A DNA stretch of 64,000 nt, taken from contig JAMKCH010035170.1 of assembly GCA_023653785.1 (NCBI GenBank), forward strand, positions 248,001 through 312,000, in the 5' to 3' direction. Positions within the stretch are counted from its first letter, which is position 1. Every line of letters starts with the position of its first letter. Below are positions 1 through 12,103 of this stretch, piece by piece. A model generated the notes under the pieces. The model searched no databases, was not told the DNA's origin, and worked only from the letters and a program-made list of their open reading frames with translations. The translations under genes were made by a program, and so were the position numbers. Source of the DNA: Ophioderma brevispina (taxonomy: Eukaryota > Echinodermata > Ophiuroidea > Amphilepidida > Ophiodermatidae).

Positions 1-2189
1 TGGGTGAAGAGCAATGTTTGTATCATGGAGATGGTTTGTAATAATATTTCTGTCCGTTTACGGACAGAAAAATACACAAATATGATTTGACACATTTCTT
101 CAAGAGTAGAAGTTGCGCGTACGATTAAGCACGGCTATACTATTATAATAGGTCAATGGTTATTCAGATGAATATTAAAAACAAAAAATAGGAGGAATTC
201 TGCGGACGATTGCTGTTGATCACGAAATGCCCTTTATTAAAAACATACCTATGCAAGTCAGGGAGTTATCCATCTAATTTCTGTGTCCACGTGAATTCTG
301 TGAATATGAATTCACAAAATTTTCACGCACAAGAAATAAGATATTAAAGATGTTTATTCTTGATTAAGTTGTATGCTACGTTTATATACCGAAATTCAAT
401 GAAACCCAAGTTTCACTCATAGGAGAGGGGAATATCGTCCATGATGGATTCAGTTTGTCTTATATAGTAGTTGGAACTCCGCGAAGTCGAAAATCAGCAA
501 TGTTTGTAATAGCCACCAAAGGACCTTGGCGAGATATTTCAAGTGATTACAATATCTTCTCTCGCTATATAAATTCGCTCATATTTGATGACCTGGAGCT
601 GAATCTTAGGAAGAAGTAAACGTGCTTTTTAACCCGGAGGTTCGACAATATTTCCACCTTTCCGCCCAATAACGACTGCTACTGCATCTTATATGCATGC
701 GTTTTGCTCGCGGCGCGCAATTCCGTCACTTTGCATTTCTATGTGGAAAAAAAGAAGTTCGCCAAGCAATTTAATACTGCACAGTGTACATAGAGCTATA
801 TTGCTTCATGATAACATATTCAAAGACAAAAAAGGATTTATGCGCGGCCTTACTGAAATAAAAGTCTGACAATCATAACAGTACACGGACTTTAGAAAGG
901 TTTGCTCGAGTTAGGGTGCGTTGACAGTGTTTCTATGTTTCGTAAAAAAAGATCTAATCGATGAAAGTTTCTGACTTAAAGGTGCGCTGACACATTTCGG
1001 AAAGTCATTTTTTGTGTTTGAATTAAAGATATTTACTTAAAATGCCCAATTCCCAATTTCACTCGACTGTGTTGAAGTCTAACATCTCAACATACTGTGG
1101 ATGGGTTCATATTGCTTACTGTCATCATAAATGACTTTTAAAATCTATTTAATATATTTATAATATATTTCATTTTAGGTCAAAAGTTATTTCATTTTGA
1201 AAGTTTGGCAAACACTTATATCAGGATTTCTTTACCTTTTTGTCCTAGAGCCCATTTCTAAATGATAAGATTGTGGCGACCCTCGAACACCCCTTTGCTT
1301 TGTTAACCAACATTGAGTCCAGTCGACTAGCAGATGCTGATCAATCGAGTTGTTATTTGACATTGGTAAGTATACTGGTCTTTTTTGGTTCATCCTTCAT
1401 GTAAGACTGCATGAAATTAGCCTAGCATGAAATCTTCTATGAGAGGATCAAAGGATTACAAGGATTGTACAGCTTTATTCCGTGAAAGAGTCTTTAGTCT
1501 AACTCATGAATATCTTACACCAAGGACACACCTCTTTTTTAAAAGAAGAGCACCTTATTTTTTCATGACTACTTTTCCGACTTATTCTAACCTGTCTTAT
1601 GAACTCTGTGATCCGCTTTTTAGTTTGAAAGTAGCTTCTTGACACCATCCTTATACGAGCTATACGAGCCCGCGACCAGAATGGGTATCGACCCCCATTG
1701 GGAAACGCTGATTAATGTACACCAGCCCCGTAGATATTGTAAGTAAACCAGGAAGCAATGTGCACGGGCAAACAAATGTTATTATTATTTTATTTATTTA
1801 TTTAGTTATGTATTCTTTGATGTATTCAAAGGAAAAATAATTCAGACAATCTAAATATTCTGATTACACTAATTTGTGAATGAATTAACTAAATGAATTA
1901 AATGAAACTCATTTAATTGAAAACAACATATGACTGCAATTAACTTTAGGCATCATGATTATTAAATTATTACACATGTGAGACAAAATATGTAAGATGT
2001 AAGAAAGGAATATTCCTATAATAGGTAACAGTACGTTCATTTTATTTGCACTGTTAGTTCTAAAAATGCAAGATGCCACATTCTTGTTTTATTGCGCTTG
2101 TTTTTGTGTAAACATTGCGATATACCATATTTGACAAAATAATCTTTGAAAATCATGATATCTAAAAGTATATAGCACATAACGCATTT
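1..2189. other. single-copy AT-rich stretch without a recognisable gene
   Basis: No ORF longer than about 70 codons with protein-like composition is present, and I see no splice-flanked open stretch. There is a short run of ATTT repeats near 1783-1805 and otherwise nothing repeated elsewhere in the window. I cannot assign a function. Confidence 0.6.
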
Positions 2190-2691
2190 TGCCCAGGCCC
2201 AGTGGTCGTTTGACATCTCCCACCCCCTAATCTAACCCCCACCCTAATGCAAAAATTCATATGACTTAATGTATGCATAGCCATTTAACCCTCTTGACGG
2301 TCTATCACCTTTCTTACAGTATCTCTGATTGGCTCATAACATGATATAGCATGATAAAGCCACTGAGTAACCAATCAAAATAGAGCTTCTATATATATGT
2401 ATGCCTTTTTGCTATTATGCTTTTCTTATTATGCCTGTGATTGGCTGTAAACCCACGAATAAAAATCAAATCGGCCAATATAGTGCAGAGGGGGTTAAAG
2501 AATCTGACAATTCTTTCTCGAGCTATAGATGAGGTGACATCAATGTTTACAAACACAAGTTAGCACCTGGTCTACTGACATGTTAGAGGTGCGAAGAATA
2601 TGCTCATACAGTTACAGCATTCATTGGCCTTATCACGCCTGATTGAGCGCGAATTTTAAAAGCACAAGCCATGCAGGTGCTCACGCATACT

Positions 2692-2720
2692 GCCGGGCAG
2701 TGCTTTGTTCGTTGCCCGGC
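2692..2720. repeat. short perfect hairpin next to a TGACGTCA palindrome
   Basis: GCCGGGCA at 2692-2699 pairs with TGCCCGGC at 2713-2720 across a 13-base loop. Directly after it, TGACGTCA at 2723-2730 matches the cAMP-response-element palindrome. In AT-rich surroundings the GC-rich stem stands out. Regulatory meaning is not shown. Confidence 0.45.
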
Positions 2721-3073
2721 GTTGACGTCACATGTCGCCTCATCTATACCGTCAGTCGTTAATCAGTGGCGGGTAATTCCTCGCTTTAGATATGAGTTTT
2801 TTATTTTGGTGAAATTAAACTATAATACGATTAGAGGAACCAAATTTCTGGACAAATTTGATGAAACAGTTCATTCCTATAGGCGATAGATGAAACTAAC
2901 CACTCGTCACAGTATAGCAATTTGAGTATAGTTAAACATTTCTAACAATAACAATATCTTCCATTATATCAAAGATTAAGTTTAAATCACATTTTTGATG
3001 AAACAGAACGTAGTACTATGTTTTGGAGTTAGTGTGGTTAATATAGACGACAGGTTGAAATGAAAGTAATTGA

Positions 3074-3214
3074 TCTTCTACCTTAAGGTAAGCTTTTGAA
3101 TTGATAAAGGTTTTCGGCTAGCCTTTAACGTGTACATAAGCTTACATAACTGATATTACCAATATTCCCCCAACCGAATCTGTCGAATGAGGTCAGACAC
3201 TTCTCTAAAGGTCA
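3074..3214 (+). repeat. 140-bp sub-block, single copy in unit A
   Basis: The block begins with a CTTCT strip and ends CTCTAAAGGTCA. It occurs once here and twice in copy B (11562-11700 and 11923-12064). Confidence 0.8.
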
Positions 3215-3439
3215 ATGGTGTTTACTAAGGTTATTATTTTATTTTGAATGAAGTCTACAAGTGACCCACCGTGAATTTGTTAATACAATTTAATAAATTA
3301 ACCTCATTTTGGTTGTAGAAAGTAATAATTACCCTTTTTTAACATTTCAAATTAAATCCCTAGATATCTAGTAATAAATCTCCTCTACACAGCACATTTG
3401 CATTGCGTATGAATTGATCGATTACGTATTCTCCAGTTG

Positions 3440-3511
3440 CAGAATGATAGGGGTGCCCAACTCCAGAATGATAGGGGTGCCCAACACCAGAATGATAGGG
3501 GTGCCCAACCT
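3440..3511 (+). repeat. 24-bp tandem array, 3 units (copy A)
   Basis: The unit reads CAGAATGATAGGGGTGCCCA plus four variable bases and is repeated three times. The equivalent array in copy B has four units. The period is divisible by three, so short artefactual ORFs read through it. Confidence 0.85.
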
Positions 3512-3744
3512 ATATCGTGTTATAGCAATGGGAATCATAAAGCAATTCCATTCCAAAAATTAATGCAGTGACCCCTACTGGATATCTCAGTTCACATTTT
3601 CAACAAATTATTCGATGAAAAATTCTAGATAATTTGGAAATACCACCTTTAGTGCACCAAAAAAGCGGGAACAACAATGATATTTTCCTTAATTTTAAAC
3701 ATTCCTTATTTTAAACATTAAATTTTATTGTATGTCTCATATTA

Positions 3745-3978
3745 CACTGCCAAAAAAGTGTTTAGAAACGTGGTGCAAAGAAATGTTTAGGCATTAAACA
3801 TGTCAAATTTTTAAACTTTTAATCAAATGCCTAAACACTAGGTTTTAAATACCTAAACATGTTTAGACTTTAAACACGTTTACCTAAAAGGTGCTTAGAT
3901 ATTAAAACATGTTTATGCAAGGTGTTTCTAAATGTGTTGCAAGTAAGTGTTTAAATCCTAATCACCATTTTTGCAGTG
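3745..3978. mobile_element. CACTGC-ended MITE (copy in unit A)
   Basis: The 234-bp element starts CACTGCCAAAAA and ends TTTTTGCAGTG, which are inverted repeats, and is flanked by TA on both sides. The interior is a series of GTGTTTAG / CTAAACAC motifs on alternating strands. TA duplication and small size fit a non-autonomous element mobilised by a Tc1/mariner- or PIF-type transposase; the family is inference. The same insertion is present in copies B and C, so it predates unit duplication. Confidence 0.75.
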
Positions 3979-4836
3979 TACACCTGTTGATGATGTGTTT
4001 AATTGATTTTTAGGAAAACTACAGGACTTAGTTTTGTCAGCGCCAATTTTGATATAAAATGTTTCTTTTACTCAGATTTTCCCAAATATAAGATGAAATC
4101 GTAGGATATTTGAGATCATTTGTTAAATTGTGGTCTGAAATTATTTTTATATTAAATTCACGCCCATCCCACTTTATAGTCCCTATAGTCAAAACTGAAT
4201 CTGAATAAGCTATATACATCCCTATTTCAGGAGATGGGCGCTCGCTTGGGAGGAATTAACTCTTGAACCTTTGCATGTGAAACATTGTAACTACCACTTC
4301 AACTTGAATAAGAATTAACATGAAAATTCCGAAAGAGAACAAACATACCCATTCATCTTGGTGTGTCATGTGACCGGATGATGTAGTTTGGAAATTAATC
4401 TCATAACCATTGAGTTGAGCGGCAAAAGTTCTTCCATATGCAAGCATGTAATGTGTAATCAGAGGTGCAAGCATTTACATGGTTTACTTACTGGGTTAAG
4501 CACACCCTTTAGGTTTATTGTTCTGTGGTTTTCGCCGACTTTAAATCCGAGTTGATGGAAGCAATACGGCATATTAATTTCACCTTGATTTGGTTTGACA
4601 TTTTGAAATAGTTTGGAATATATTTCGACCTACTTTGTGACATCATGAAAAAGCAAAAGATAAGTTCCGACTACATGTGTGTTTTGTGTATAGAAAAGCT
4701 GGGGCAAATTAGGTTATTCTCTAAGCGTAAACCGAGTGGAAAGAGAGGAAGAAAGAGCGAAGGAGAGAAATGGTGGATGACACCCTTTTGAGTGGTAAAA
4801 TTCCACTCTAATTTGAGCGTGAAAGTGAATTTCTCT

Positions 4837-5125
4837 TAATAATATAGTAATAATGACGCTTCTATAGCGCCTTTTTCCAGTGGATTAAAAGCGCTGTTGC
4901 CTATTATTATTACGATGCCATCAGGAATCGTCGCAATCATTTCGCTTCGCGCATAATCCTACCAGCACTTACATTGTAATATTCCCCGTAACATCTACCC
5001 GAATATCGATTGGGTCAACGAAGCAGCTAGCCCAAGTGCACAACAAGCTAGCCGCAGCGGGGCTCGAACCCACAGCCTTCAGATATTTAAACGGCAGTTC
5101 AATCCACTGGACCACACGTCCTCTC
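4837..5125 (-). mobile_element. tRNA-derived SINE (copy in unit A)
   Basis: On the minus strand the head reads TGTGGTCCAGTGGATTGAA (A-box like), followed by a B-box-like GGGTTCGAGCC at about 40 bases. A conserved TTGTGCACTTGGGC segment follows, and then an AGCGCT / GGCGC tail ending in an ATT-rich microsatellite. The tRNA-like promoter boxes and the tail identify a SINE. Parts of the middle are deleted compared with the copy at 21415. It sits inside a palindromic repeat (about 4730-5470). Confidence 0.75.
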
Positions 5126-5196
5126 ATAAGGAGTGGAATATTGTTATCAAAAAGTGAACTTTCACTCCTTTCAGAGTGTGTTTCCGCTCAAAACAT

Positions 5197-5410
5197 CACT
5201 GCAAAAACAGTGATTAGAAATTAAACACCTTTCTAAACACTATTTTGCACCACGTTTCTGAACATTTTGAAATGTCTGTTTAAAATCTAAACATGTTTAG
5301 GGATTTGACATTAGGTATTTAGACACTTGATGTCAAGTGTTTAGATATTTGACATGTTTAATACCTAAACACTAATTTGCACCACATTTCTAAAACCTGT
5401 TTTTGCAGCG
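5197..5410. mobile_element. CACTGC-ended MITE, insertion private to copy A
   Basis: The element starts CACTGCAAAAACAGTG and ends TTTTTGCAGCG, with the same alternating GTGTTTAG / CTAAACAC interior as the element at 3745. Copies B (near 14350) and C (near 21790) run straight through this site, giving the empty target. The flanks are AT on each side. Because only one paralogue has it, it moved after the units duplicated. Confidence 0.75.
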
Positions 5411-6027
5411 ATGTTGTCCCTCATTTAACTAATCGAACGAGTGGAAGGAAATTCACTCTTTTACATAATAGGTGACAACATGTGGTAAGCTATTCTGTAA
5501 GACCTTCACATGGAATCTATACACCGTGAAAAACAATGAGGGATTTTTAAGTATAATATGTAGATATAATTTCTGAATTGAACAAAATAACTAAAAACAA
5601 CATCAAGGATAAATCTAGTTTGACAAATGGTAAAAAGGCATACGCATATTCATTACTTATTACTTATTAATATTTGTTCATGAATTGCATTAGACCGAAT
5701 TTAAGAACAATAAATTGGATGATTATTATACAAACTTTGCGTAGGTATGAAGATAAATATGACCTATATCGTTGAAATCGTGTTTTGACACTAAACAAAC
5801 ACAAAACGGACACAGAACAAACACAAAACGTGTACTTGGTTTGAATAATGTTTAGAAGAGTAACTCAAACTTAATTGAAACCAAACTTAAGCTTGTAACC
5901 ATACTTTGAGATGATCTCCGTATACTTTTTCGTATATGTTTTGAGTGTTTACTTGAGTGTTTAGTGTTAGGCGTTTAAATGAGTGTTTGATAACAATAGA
6001 AAAATTAAAACAGTGGATTTACAGTGT

Positions 6028-6135
6028 AAGTTTTTACTTGTAACACGGACAGACTTGGTTTTGCACACATTAACGTGTGTTTTGATGATGCGTATTAAAA
6101 TGACAGCCTGTCCAGGTTACAAGTTTAAAAAAAAA
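6028..6135. repeat. hairpin repeat (unit A); copies near 14940-15050 and 22430-22540
   Basis: ACTTGTAACACGGACAGAC near 6036-6054 is complementary to CCTGTCCAGGTTACAAGT near 6108-6125, with a second small inverted pair (ACACATTAACGTGTGT) in the loop. The arrangement is conserved in B and C. Function is unknown. Confidence 0.6.
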
Positions 6136-8219
6136 CACACACTTCATTCAGTTAGGAACAACTCAGTCGTTTGGGACCCGAATTCAATGGGGTTTTGCTG
6201 GTTTGAAAAGCTAATAAACAATACTCTTTAAATATGTATAAATAATTTGCATAAATGTGTATTAAAGACCTGAAATTGGGGCACTTTTAAGGTACTTGTT
6301 TTGGACACTCTGTATAATAGAAGTATACAGTAAAATACTTGACCTATATTACTCGGCTTGATTTTCTGATTTTCCTACAAACATATTTGAGGATATGTTT
6401 AGCTTCAATCTCTCCTTCTGAGAGGAAACCACCTTTTCCAACTCTGACTGTCATGTAGCGCGTCAAATCACGAGAGCAGATTGTAAATCAATTACCGGAT
6501 TAAAATAGGTTGGGCGATATTTGTTTCCAAACAGGAAAAAGTTCTGTGCTTAAACACTTCTAAACAGTCTACCCTTTTGTAACAAGATTTAAAAGCGCCT
6601 TTTTTTACAAATCCGAAATGTCCCAATTGGAATTGCAAATACAACTTGGCATTATTCTAATTTCCTTATTTGACAGATCGTGACAATTTTGCCCACCGCA
6701 TCTCAAAACCCCCGGCGACACTTCCTCTCCCCCTTGATTCCTTCTATCCTATTATGTATATAGGCCTACTTTTTCATTTTTCAAAGGATGTCAGTATCTT
6801 TAATTCTGTAGATAGCCAATTCGCCATGTTGTGGTCGTTGTCGCCCATCTAGTAAATTAATTCCTATCCCTGAGTGGATTCCGTCTAAGACCCATAATAT
6901 GATATATGATCCATCAGCGTATATGGACAAGATGAAGTCATTTAACACTCAAGGCGCGAAAATCGACTTCAACCGACAAACCCAATTTTGATCACAAAAT
7001 TGCCAAATTTTTTTTAAAGGTATGCATTTTCATAACATATTTTGGAATTATCAAGCAAAATTCAATCAAATAAGTCCAAACATTACTAGTCTAAGATTAG
7101 CGTTATCGTGCTAGTCTTCTCCAAAGCTACTCGTTAGAAGTTTATACTTCGGTGAAAAGTGTTAACCGGTTAACATTTGACGCGCGACTAGGTTTATCAT
7201 GAAACTATAATTTATTAAGATAAACTCAGGACTGGGGCGTCAGGCTACAATTATATTAAGATACTATTGAGCATGAACATGATAAAGCTAATTCTGAAAT
7301 TATTAACAAAAAGATTCACCAATTTTAATATTATTTGTATTTTTATTACAAAATTGACATGAAAAATCGTAGTGGTTGCCGTCTGCTAAGCGTTAACATT
7401 GATTCTGGCTCACACAGTCGCCTTCCCGCATTGTGATAGTATTTCCCACAAGATTCCGACATAGAAAACCTGGAATCGCTACCTATGGGCATCGCATCAA
7501 ATAAAAGAAATCAAGCTTATAACTTGAGTTAAAAGCCTAGGTACGTCCCATGACTTGTAATATAACTGTAAAAATAAGAAGGTAATTTTGTAAAATAACT
7601 ACACAAACTGATGAACCAGTCGTAGTGAAATATTTACACCTTCCGAGGAATCATTACTTTTTAAAATATTGCGTTTAGTTTGCCTACAGTACGTGTGACA
7701 TTTTCTCCTGATATAAATATTCATCTCAGATTTTCTCGGTGATACATTAATATATCGGCAAGATTGATATCTGTGTTTGATTAGATATTTATCGCATAAA
7801 ATATGATATTATTCAAATCACATAATTCGTAGCACACGCAAAAAAGCGAGAAAACTTATTTTAACTTTTTCTTTAGAATGTTGTATACGTTATAAATGTA
7901 ACATTCGTGTTATAGTAATGAATATAGACTTAAATAACATTAGAAGTTTAGAACATGCATAACTTAAACAAAATTTCTTAAAGTTTGCCCCCCTAAAAAA
8001 TACAACGTCTAATACAATGAGAACGTGTAAAAAGGTGCATTTTATCGTAATTGTTTGAAGACAGTTATTTTTAATAGCTATTAGCTCGACAGAGATCGGC
8101 TGAATTACCTTTTTTGGCGAAAGACAATTAAGCTTCAATATCCATCTTCAATCTGGCTTCATGTGACCGTCGGCTGAATAGCCATAGCGGTTATTTCAAT
8201 ATACAAAGAATAGAGTTAA

Positions 8220-8303
8220 GGTTGCAGTTAGGGATATAGGGGTTGGGCTAGGGTTTGGGTTAGGGTTAGGATTTGGGTTTGGGTTGGGTTGCGGTTAGGG
8301 TTA
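8220..8303 (+). repeat. degenerate telomere-like array (unit A)
   Basis: There are about a dozen hexamers close to TTAGGG and TTTGGG on the plus strand. The array lies between imperfect 20-bp direct repeats, TGACCGTCGGCTGAATAGCC (8164-8183) and TGACTGTCGGGTGAATATCC (8337-8356), which match at 17 of 20 positions. Confidence 0.75.
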
Positions 8304-9085
8304 ACGGCCAAGCAAGGGAAAATATAGCTATGCGACTGACTGTCGGGTGAATATCCTCGACCAATTTTTAAACCTGGACCGTGTTAACTCCCAAGTTAAT
8401 TACTCCGAAAGATAATTTGAACTTCAAGGACACGTGAAGCCTTCTTCTAATATCTCGTCAAAGATTAACCTATTTTAAATGCAATTTGACTTTCCTCAAG
8501 GAACGTCTGAATCCACATGAGATCAAATTTCACACACACCAATTACCCATAATGCTTGAGAAAATGTAGTGGAAACTACGGGCAGAGGGAAAGGAAAAGA
8601 CCACAGACCCGTTGTAGAAGTAACCATTGTCCTGCGTACTCACAGTCCGGGGAACAATGGTGACATAGGGCAATATCGATTCAGTTGCCTCTTTACGCAC
8701 CATTAGTTTCACGCCTTTATTTTCTCGTAAATTCGTCTATGGAGCCCCCCGGCCTATGGGCGCCCACCGACGATATCTGCTTTCCACACCGGCTGTAATT
8801 TTGAAGCCCGTGTGCCCTATGCTACCAACCAAACACGGTACGCAAGCGCACCGTCATCATCAGCATTTGATGTCATGTAGGTAAACTATTGAATAGAGTG
8901 TCTTGTTTGTACACTGTCTGATATTCGATTGTATTGTAAAGTCATCATACCTTACTGAGTACCCTTAAACATGTGACAAGCTAAAAACCAATATTTATCA
9001 TGTTTATGATTTTTCCTTAAATTTGTTTAAAAATCTAAATCCATTTGATGTATTTGATGGCCCATTTTAATATCGATTTGCTTAC

Positions 9086-9328
9086 ATGTTTGTAAAGACA
9101 AATATATCTTCAGTGCTAATAAATCAGTGGGTTAAAGAGGCAAACGCCAACGAAGACGTGTATCTGCGTAACGCAGATTTATGTTTTAAAATGTCGTATG
9201 CGGTGAGGTTACCGTTTTACAATTTAATACACACGCAACGAATCAGTGTAGTTCTTGAAAAGGCTCCGCAGAAAATGTCACAGCATATAGAGGAGTTTCC
9301 CCGACCATCTCAAAAAGAACTAACCTAA
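9086..9328 (+). other. 80-codon ORF in unit A, probably not a gene
   Basis: The ORF begins ATGTTTGTAAAGACA and ends PSQKELT before a TAA. Its composition is plausible for protein (charged, with WVKEANANEDVYL in it). The equivalent sequence in B (about 18330-18580) has a frameshift that gives CFKCRMRLGYRLQF in another frame, and D (about 39700-39920) has several. I do not recognise the protein. It could be a decayed exon carried by the duplicated unit, or chance. No splice sites, codon constraint or homologue can be shown from sequence alone. Confidence 0.15.
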
Positions 9329-9481
9329 GGCTACGTATAACTTTGGACTTATTTTATTTGAAAATGGACTCTTCATCTTATTCCAAACTGTAAAGCAAAT
9401 GGTATTTTTTCAGCGTCATTTAAAAATGTCATAACACCTATTTATTTTGCAATTTCCAATTGACACTTTTTGCGCGCTTAA

Positions 9482-9831
9482 AGACACTATCGTGATTTGC
9501 TAAATTCAAGCAATCGAAAAAATCATCAAAAATCAGATTTTTTGCCTGCATGTAACAAGTACAGGTAGCCTAACATACCCTGCAAATGAAGAAGACCGAA
9601 GCACCTCCATAAGGACAGAATCGTGATTTTAGTCCATTACGTCCGTTCGGACCCTTACTACAACACCCGTAATTGAATGGAGGATCGTATCTTGAAACAC
9701 TCTGGCCGTTTCTCCTTTTTCTGTCAATTCTGCAGCTGGAAAGGTAACTTATGAAGAATTCTACAGACTTATCCTTCACTTTGAAGCTATTCCTGCAAAT
9801 TTCAATATTGTTCAAATCACTGTTAGTGTCT
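9482..9831. mobile_element. 350-bp TTAA-target transposon, private to copy A
   Basis: The ends are AGACACTATCGTGATTT and, inverted, AGACACTAACAGTGATTT. TTAA flanks both sides (9478-9481, 9832-9835). In D the empty site reads GCTTAACATTC at the same place, and B also lacks the element. TTAA duplication is the hallmark of piggyBac-type transposition; family assignment is inference. No coding capacity. A second copy is at 31288-31666. Confidence 0.8.
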
Positions 9832-10289
9832 TTAACGTGGCAAAAACCAATACCCGAATGCTTTGTCCTGCGTGAACACTAACGTGTTAATCTTTTAAAA
9901 ACAAATGTATGCACCCGGTTGAATATATACTCCTGACATAATTCACCTTTACATTGAGGAAACTCTTCGGTTGTTACACAGAAAATCGATACAAGATGTG
10001 CTAACATTTACTTAATCATGATAAAAGGGGCCATGTATAGTTGTTCAGTGGTTTACACACGAATTGAAGAATAGAAAGCGATCTAATTGCTTATCAAGTT
10101 GTTGATGGAAACGTTGACACGCAAGATGCGAAAATCCTACGACGTCACCATAAAATCTGACGCCTATATTTTCATTATTGCCAAGGGTTTATAGATATGA
10201 CGTCACAAGAGTCGTCAAGTTTACTTGACAAGGAACAAGCGAATGGCTATCTACTGATGATTTAAAATCGCCGATGAAAACATTTTTGA

Positions 10290-10822
10290 TACAACATTGA
10301 TGAAGACATTCTGAATGCCATCTACTGCTGATACTTCCATTGATGGAGACATTCTTAATGCCATCTACGGCTGATACTCCTTTTTGGGGGATGGGACATT
10401 CTTAATGACATCTACTGCCTATAAACCTTGATGAAGACAATCTTACCGCCATCTACCACTGATTACAAACATTGATGAACAATCTTAATGCCATCTACTA
10501 CTGATACAACCATTGAAGAAGACATTCTATTGCCATCTACTGCTGATACAACCATTGATGAAAACATTCCTAACGCCATCCTACTGTTGATACAACCAAC
10601 TGATTGAATACAATCTTAATGTCATCTACTGCTGATACAACCATTGATGGAGATATGCTTAATGCCATCTACTCTGATAAAACCATAAACCATGATGATA
10701 CAATCCTAATGCCATCTACTGCTGATACCACCATTGATGAGACATCTTAATGCCGTCCCTACTGCTGGTATAACCATGATGAAGACAACATAAATGCCAT
10801 CACTGCTGATACAACCAACTTT
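10290..10822 (+). repeat. 43-bp minisatellite (end of unit A), about 12 units
   Basis: The consensus unit has GCCATCTACTGCTGATACAA followed by CCATTGATGAAGACA and TTCTTAAT. The period is 43 and not a multiple of three, so it is not coding. Units vary by point changes and small deletions. Confidence 0.85.
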
Positions 10823-11561
10823 TGTGCCGCCATTTTCACTTGGTCAGCCATCACTTACAAACCGAATGTATGTTTAATCGAAAATTGCATTAACATACCG
10901 GCTGAAATTATACCAATATGCGCGATTATATTAATTTTTTGTTGACACGAAAGATTTGGGTCATTATTTGACCATCCTCACCCCACCCCTAATACAAACA
11001 ATCTATGACATAATGTATGCATTGACAGATAACCGAAGTAGGGAAAACATGTCACCCCATTGAATTGCAATGGATAATTTGACCTTTGGTGCCCCCTACT
11101 TGGGAACTAAGCATTTCGACATTAAGCTATTCCTTATTTTAACCTTATGAGCTCCATCAATAATGCACCATTTTTATCCAAATCGGAGTAATTTTAAAAT
11201 TTGACCCCTGTACATTGAAATGAACCTTTTTATTGATTTTTTGCTGTTTGTAAGCCTAGAACTCTCCAACTTTCGAAACCGCAGATAGTACAAACTATAC
11301 CTTTTTGGGAATCCTTATGAATTAAACTATTTACCTTGGGTATAATTCTTAAATGCCACATGATTGGATCAATTCAAATATTAACCCTGTTATTGACCTT
11401 TGACTCCCCCGAAAAACCGATTTCCCTGCCCCCTACGATAACTCGACTTTTTTTGGTAAATGTTGACACTTTACCTACCCAAAATCAGTTAAGAATTGCT
11501 TTCTTTAAAAAAAATTCACCGATTTGCTAAAATATGTTTACTTTTTGAGTACTAAATTTAT

Positions 11562-12064
11562 CTTCTTCCTTGAGGTAAGCTTCTGGATTTATAGGGTTTT
11601 CGGCTAGCCTTTAACATGTACATAAGCTTACATACCTGATATTACCGATATTTCCCCAACCGAACCTGTCGAATGAGGTCAGACACTTCTCTAAAGGTCA
11701 TTCTTAAACAGCTGTGAAAATGTAAGCAATAGGCGATAGATAAAACTAAGCACACGACACGGTATGACAATTTTAGTATAGTTAAACATTTCTAATGATA
11801 CCAATATCTTCCATTATATCAGAGATTAAGTTTAAATCACATTTTTGATGAAACAGGACGTAGTACTATGTTTTGGATTCAGTGGTTAATATAGACGACA
11901 GGTTGAAATGAAAGGAATTGATCTTCTTCCTTAAAGGTAAGCTTTTGAATACCATAAGGGTTTTCGGCTAGCCTTTAACATGTACATAAGCTTACATAAC
12001 TGATATTACCGATATTTCCCCAACCGAACCTGTCGAATGAGGTCAGACACTTCTCTAAAGGTCA
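11562..12064 (+). repeat. tandem duplication of the 140-bp sub-block in unit B
   Basis: Two copies, at 11562-11700 and 11923-12064, are nearly identical and about 360 bp apart in direct orientation. Copy A has only the second one with its flank, so this is a local duplication or a deletion that postdates unit duplication. Confidence 0.8.
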
Positions 12065-12103
12065 ATGATGTTTACTAAGGTTATTATCTTATTTTGAATG
12101 GTG

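Larger units (their letters stand above)
2190..10930 (+). repeat. segmental duplication unit, copy A
   Basis: From the C-rich strip near 2215-2245 to the minisatellite ending near 10822, this sequence recurs in the same order in copy B and, split, in C plus D. Shared landmarks in order are a 140-bp block (3074-3214), a 24-bp tandem array, a 234-bp MITE, a palindromic element with a SINE, a hairpin repeat, the telomere-like array and the 43-bp minisatellite. A carries two insertions that the other copies lack: a MITE at 5197-5410 and a TTAA element at 9482-9831. The outer boundaries are approximate because the edges are diverged. No intact gene is seen; one 80-codon ORF (9086-9328) is not preserved in the other copies. 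Confidence 0.85.
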
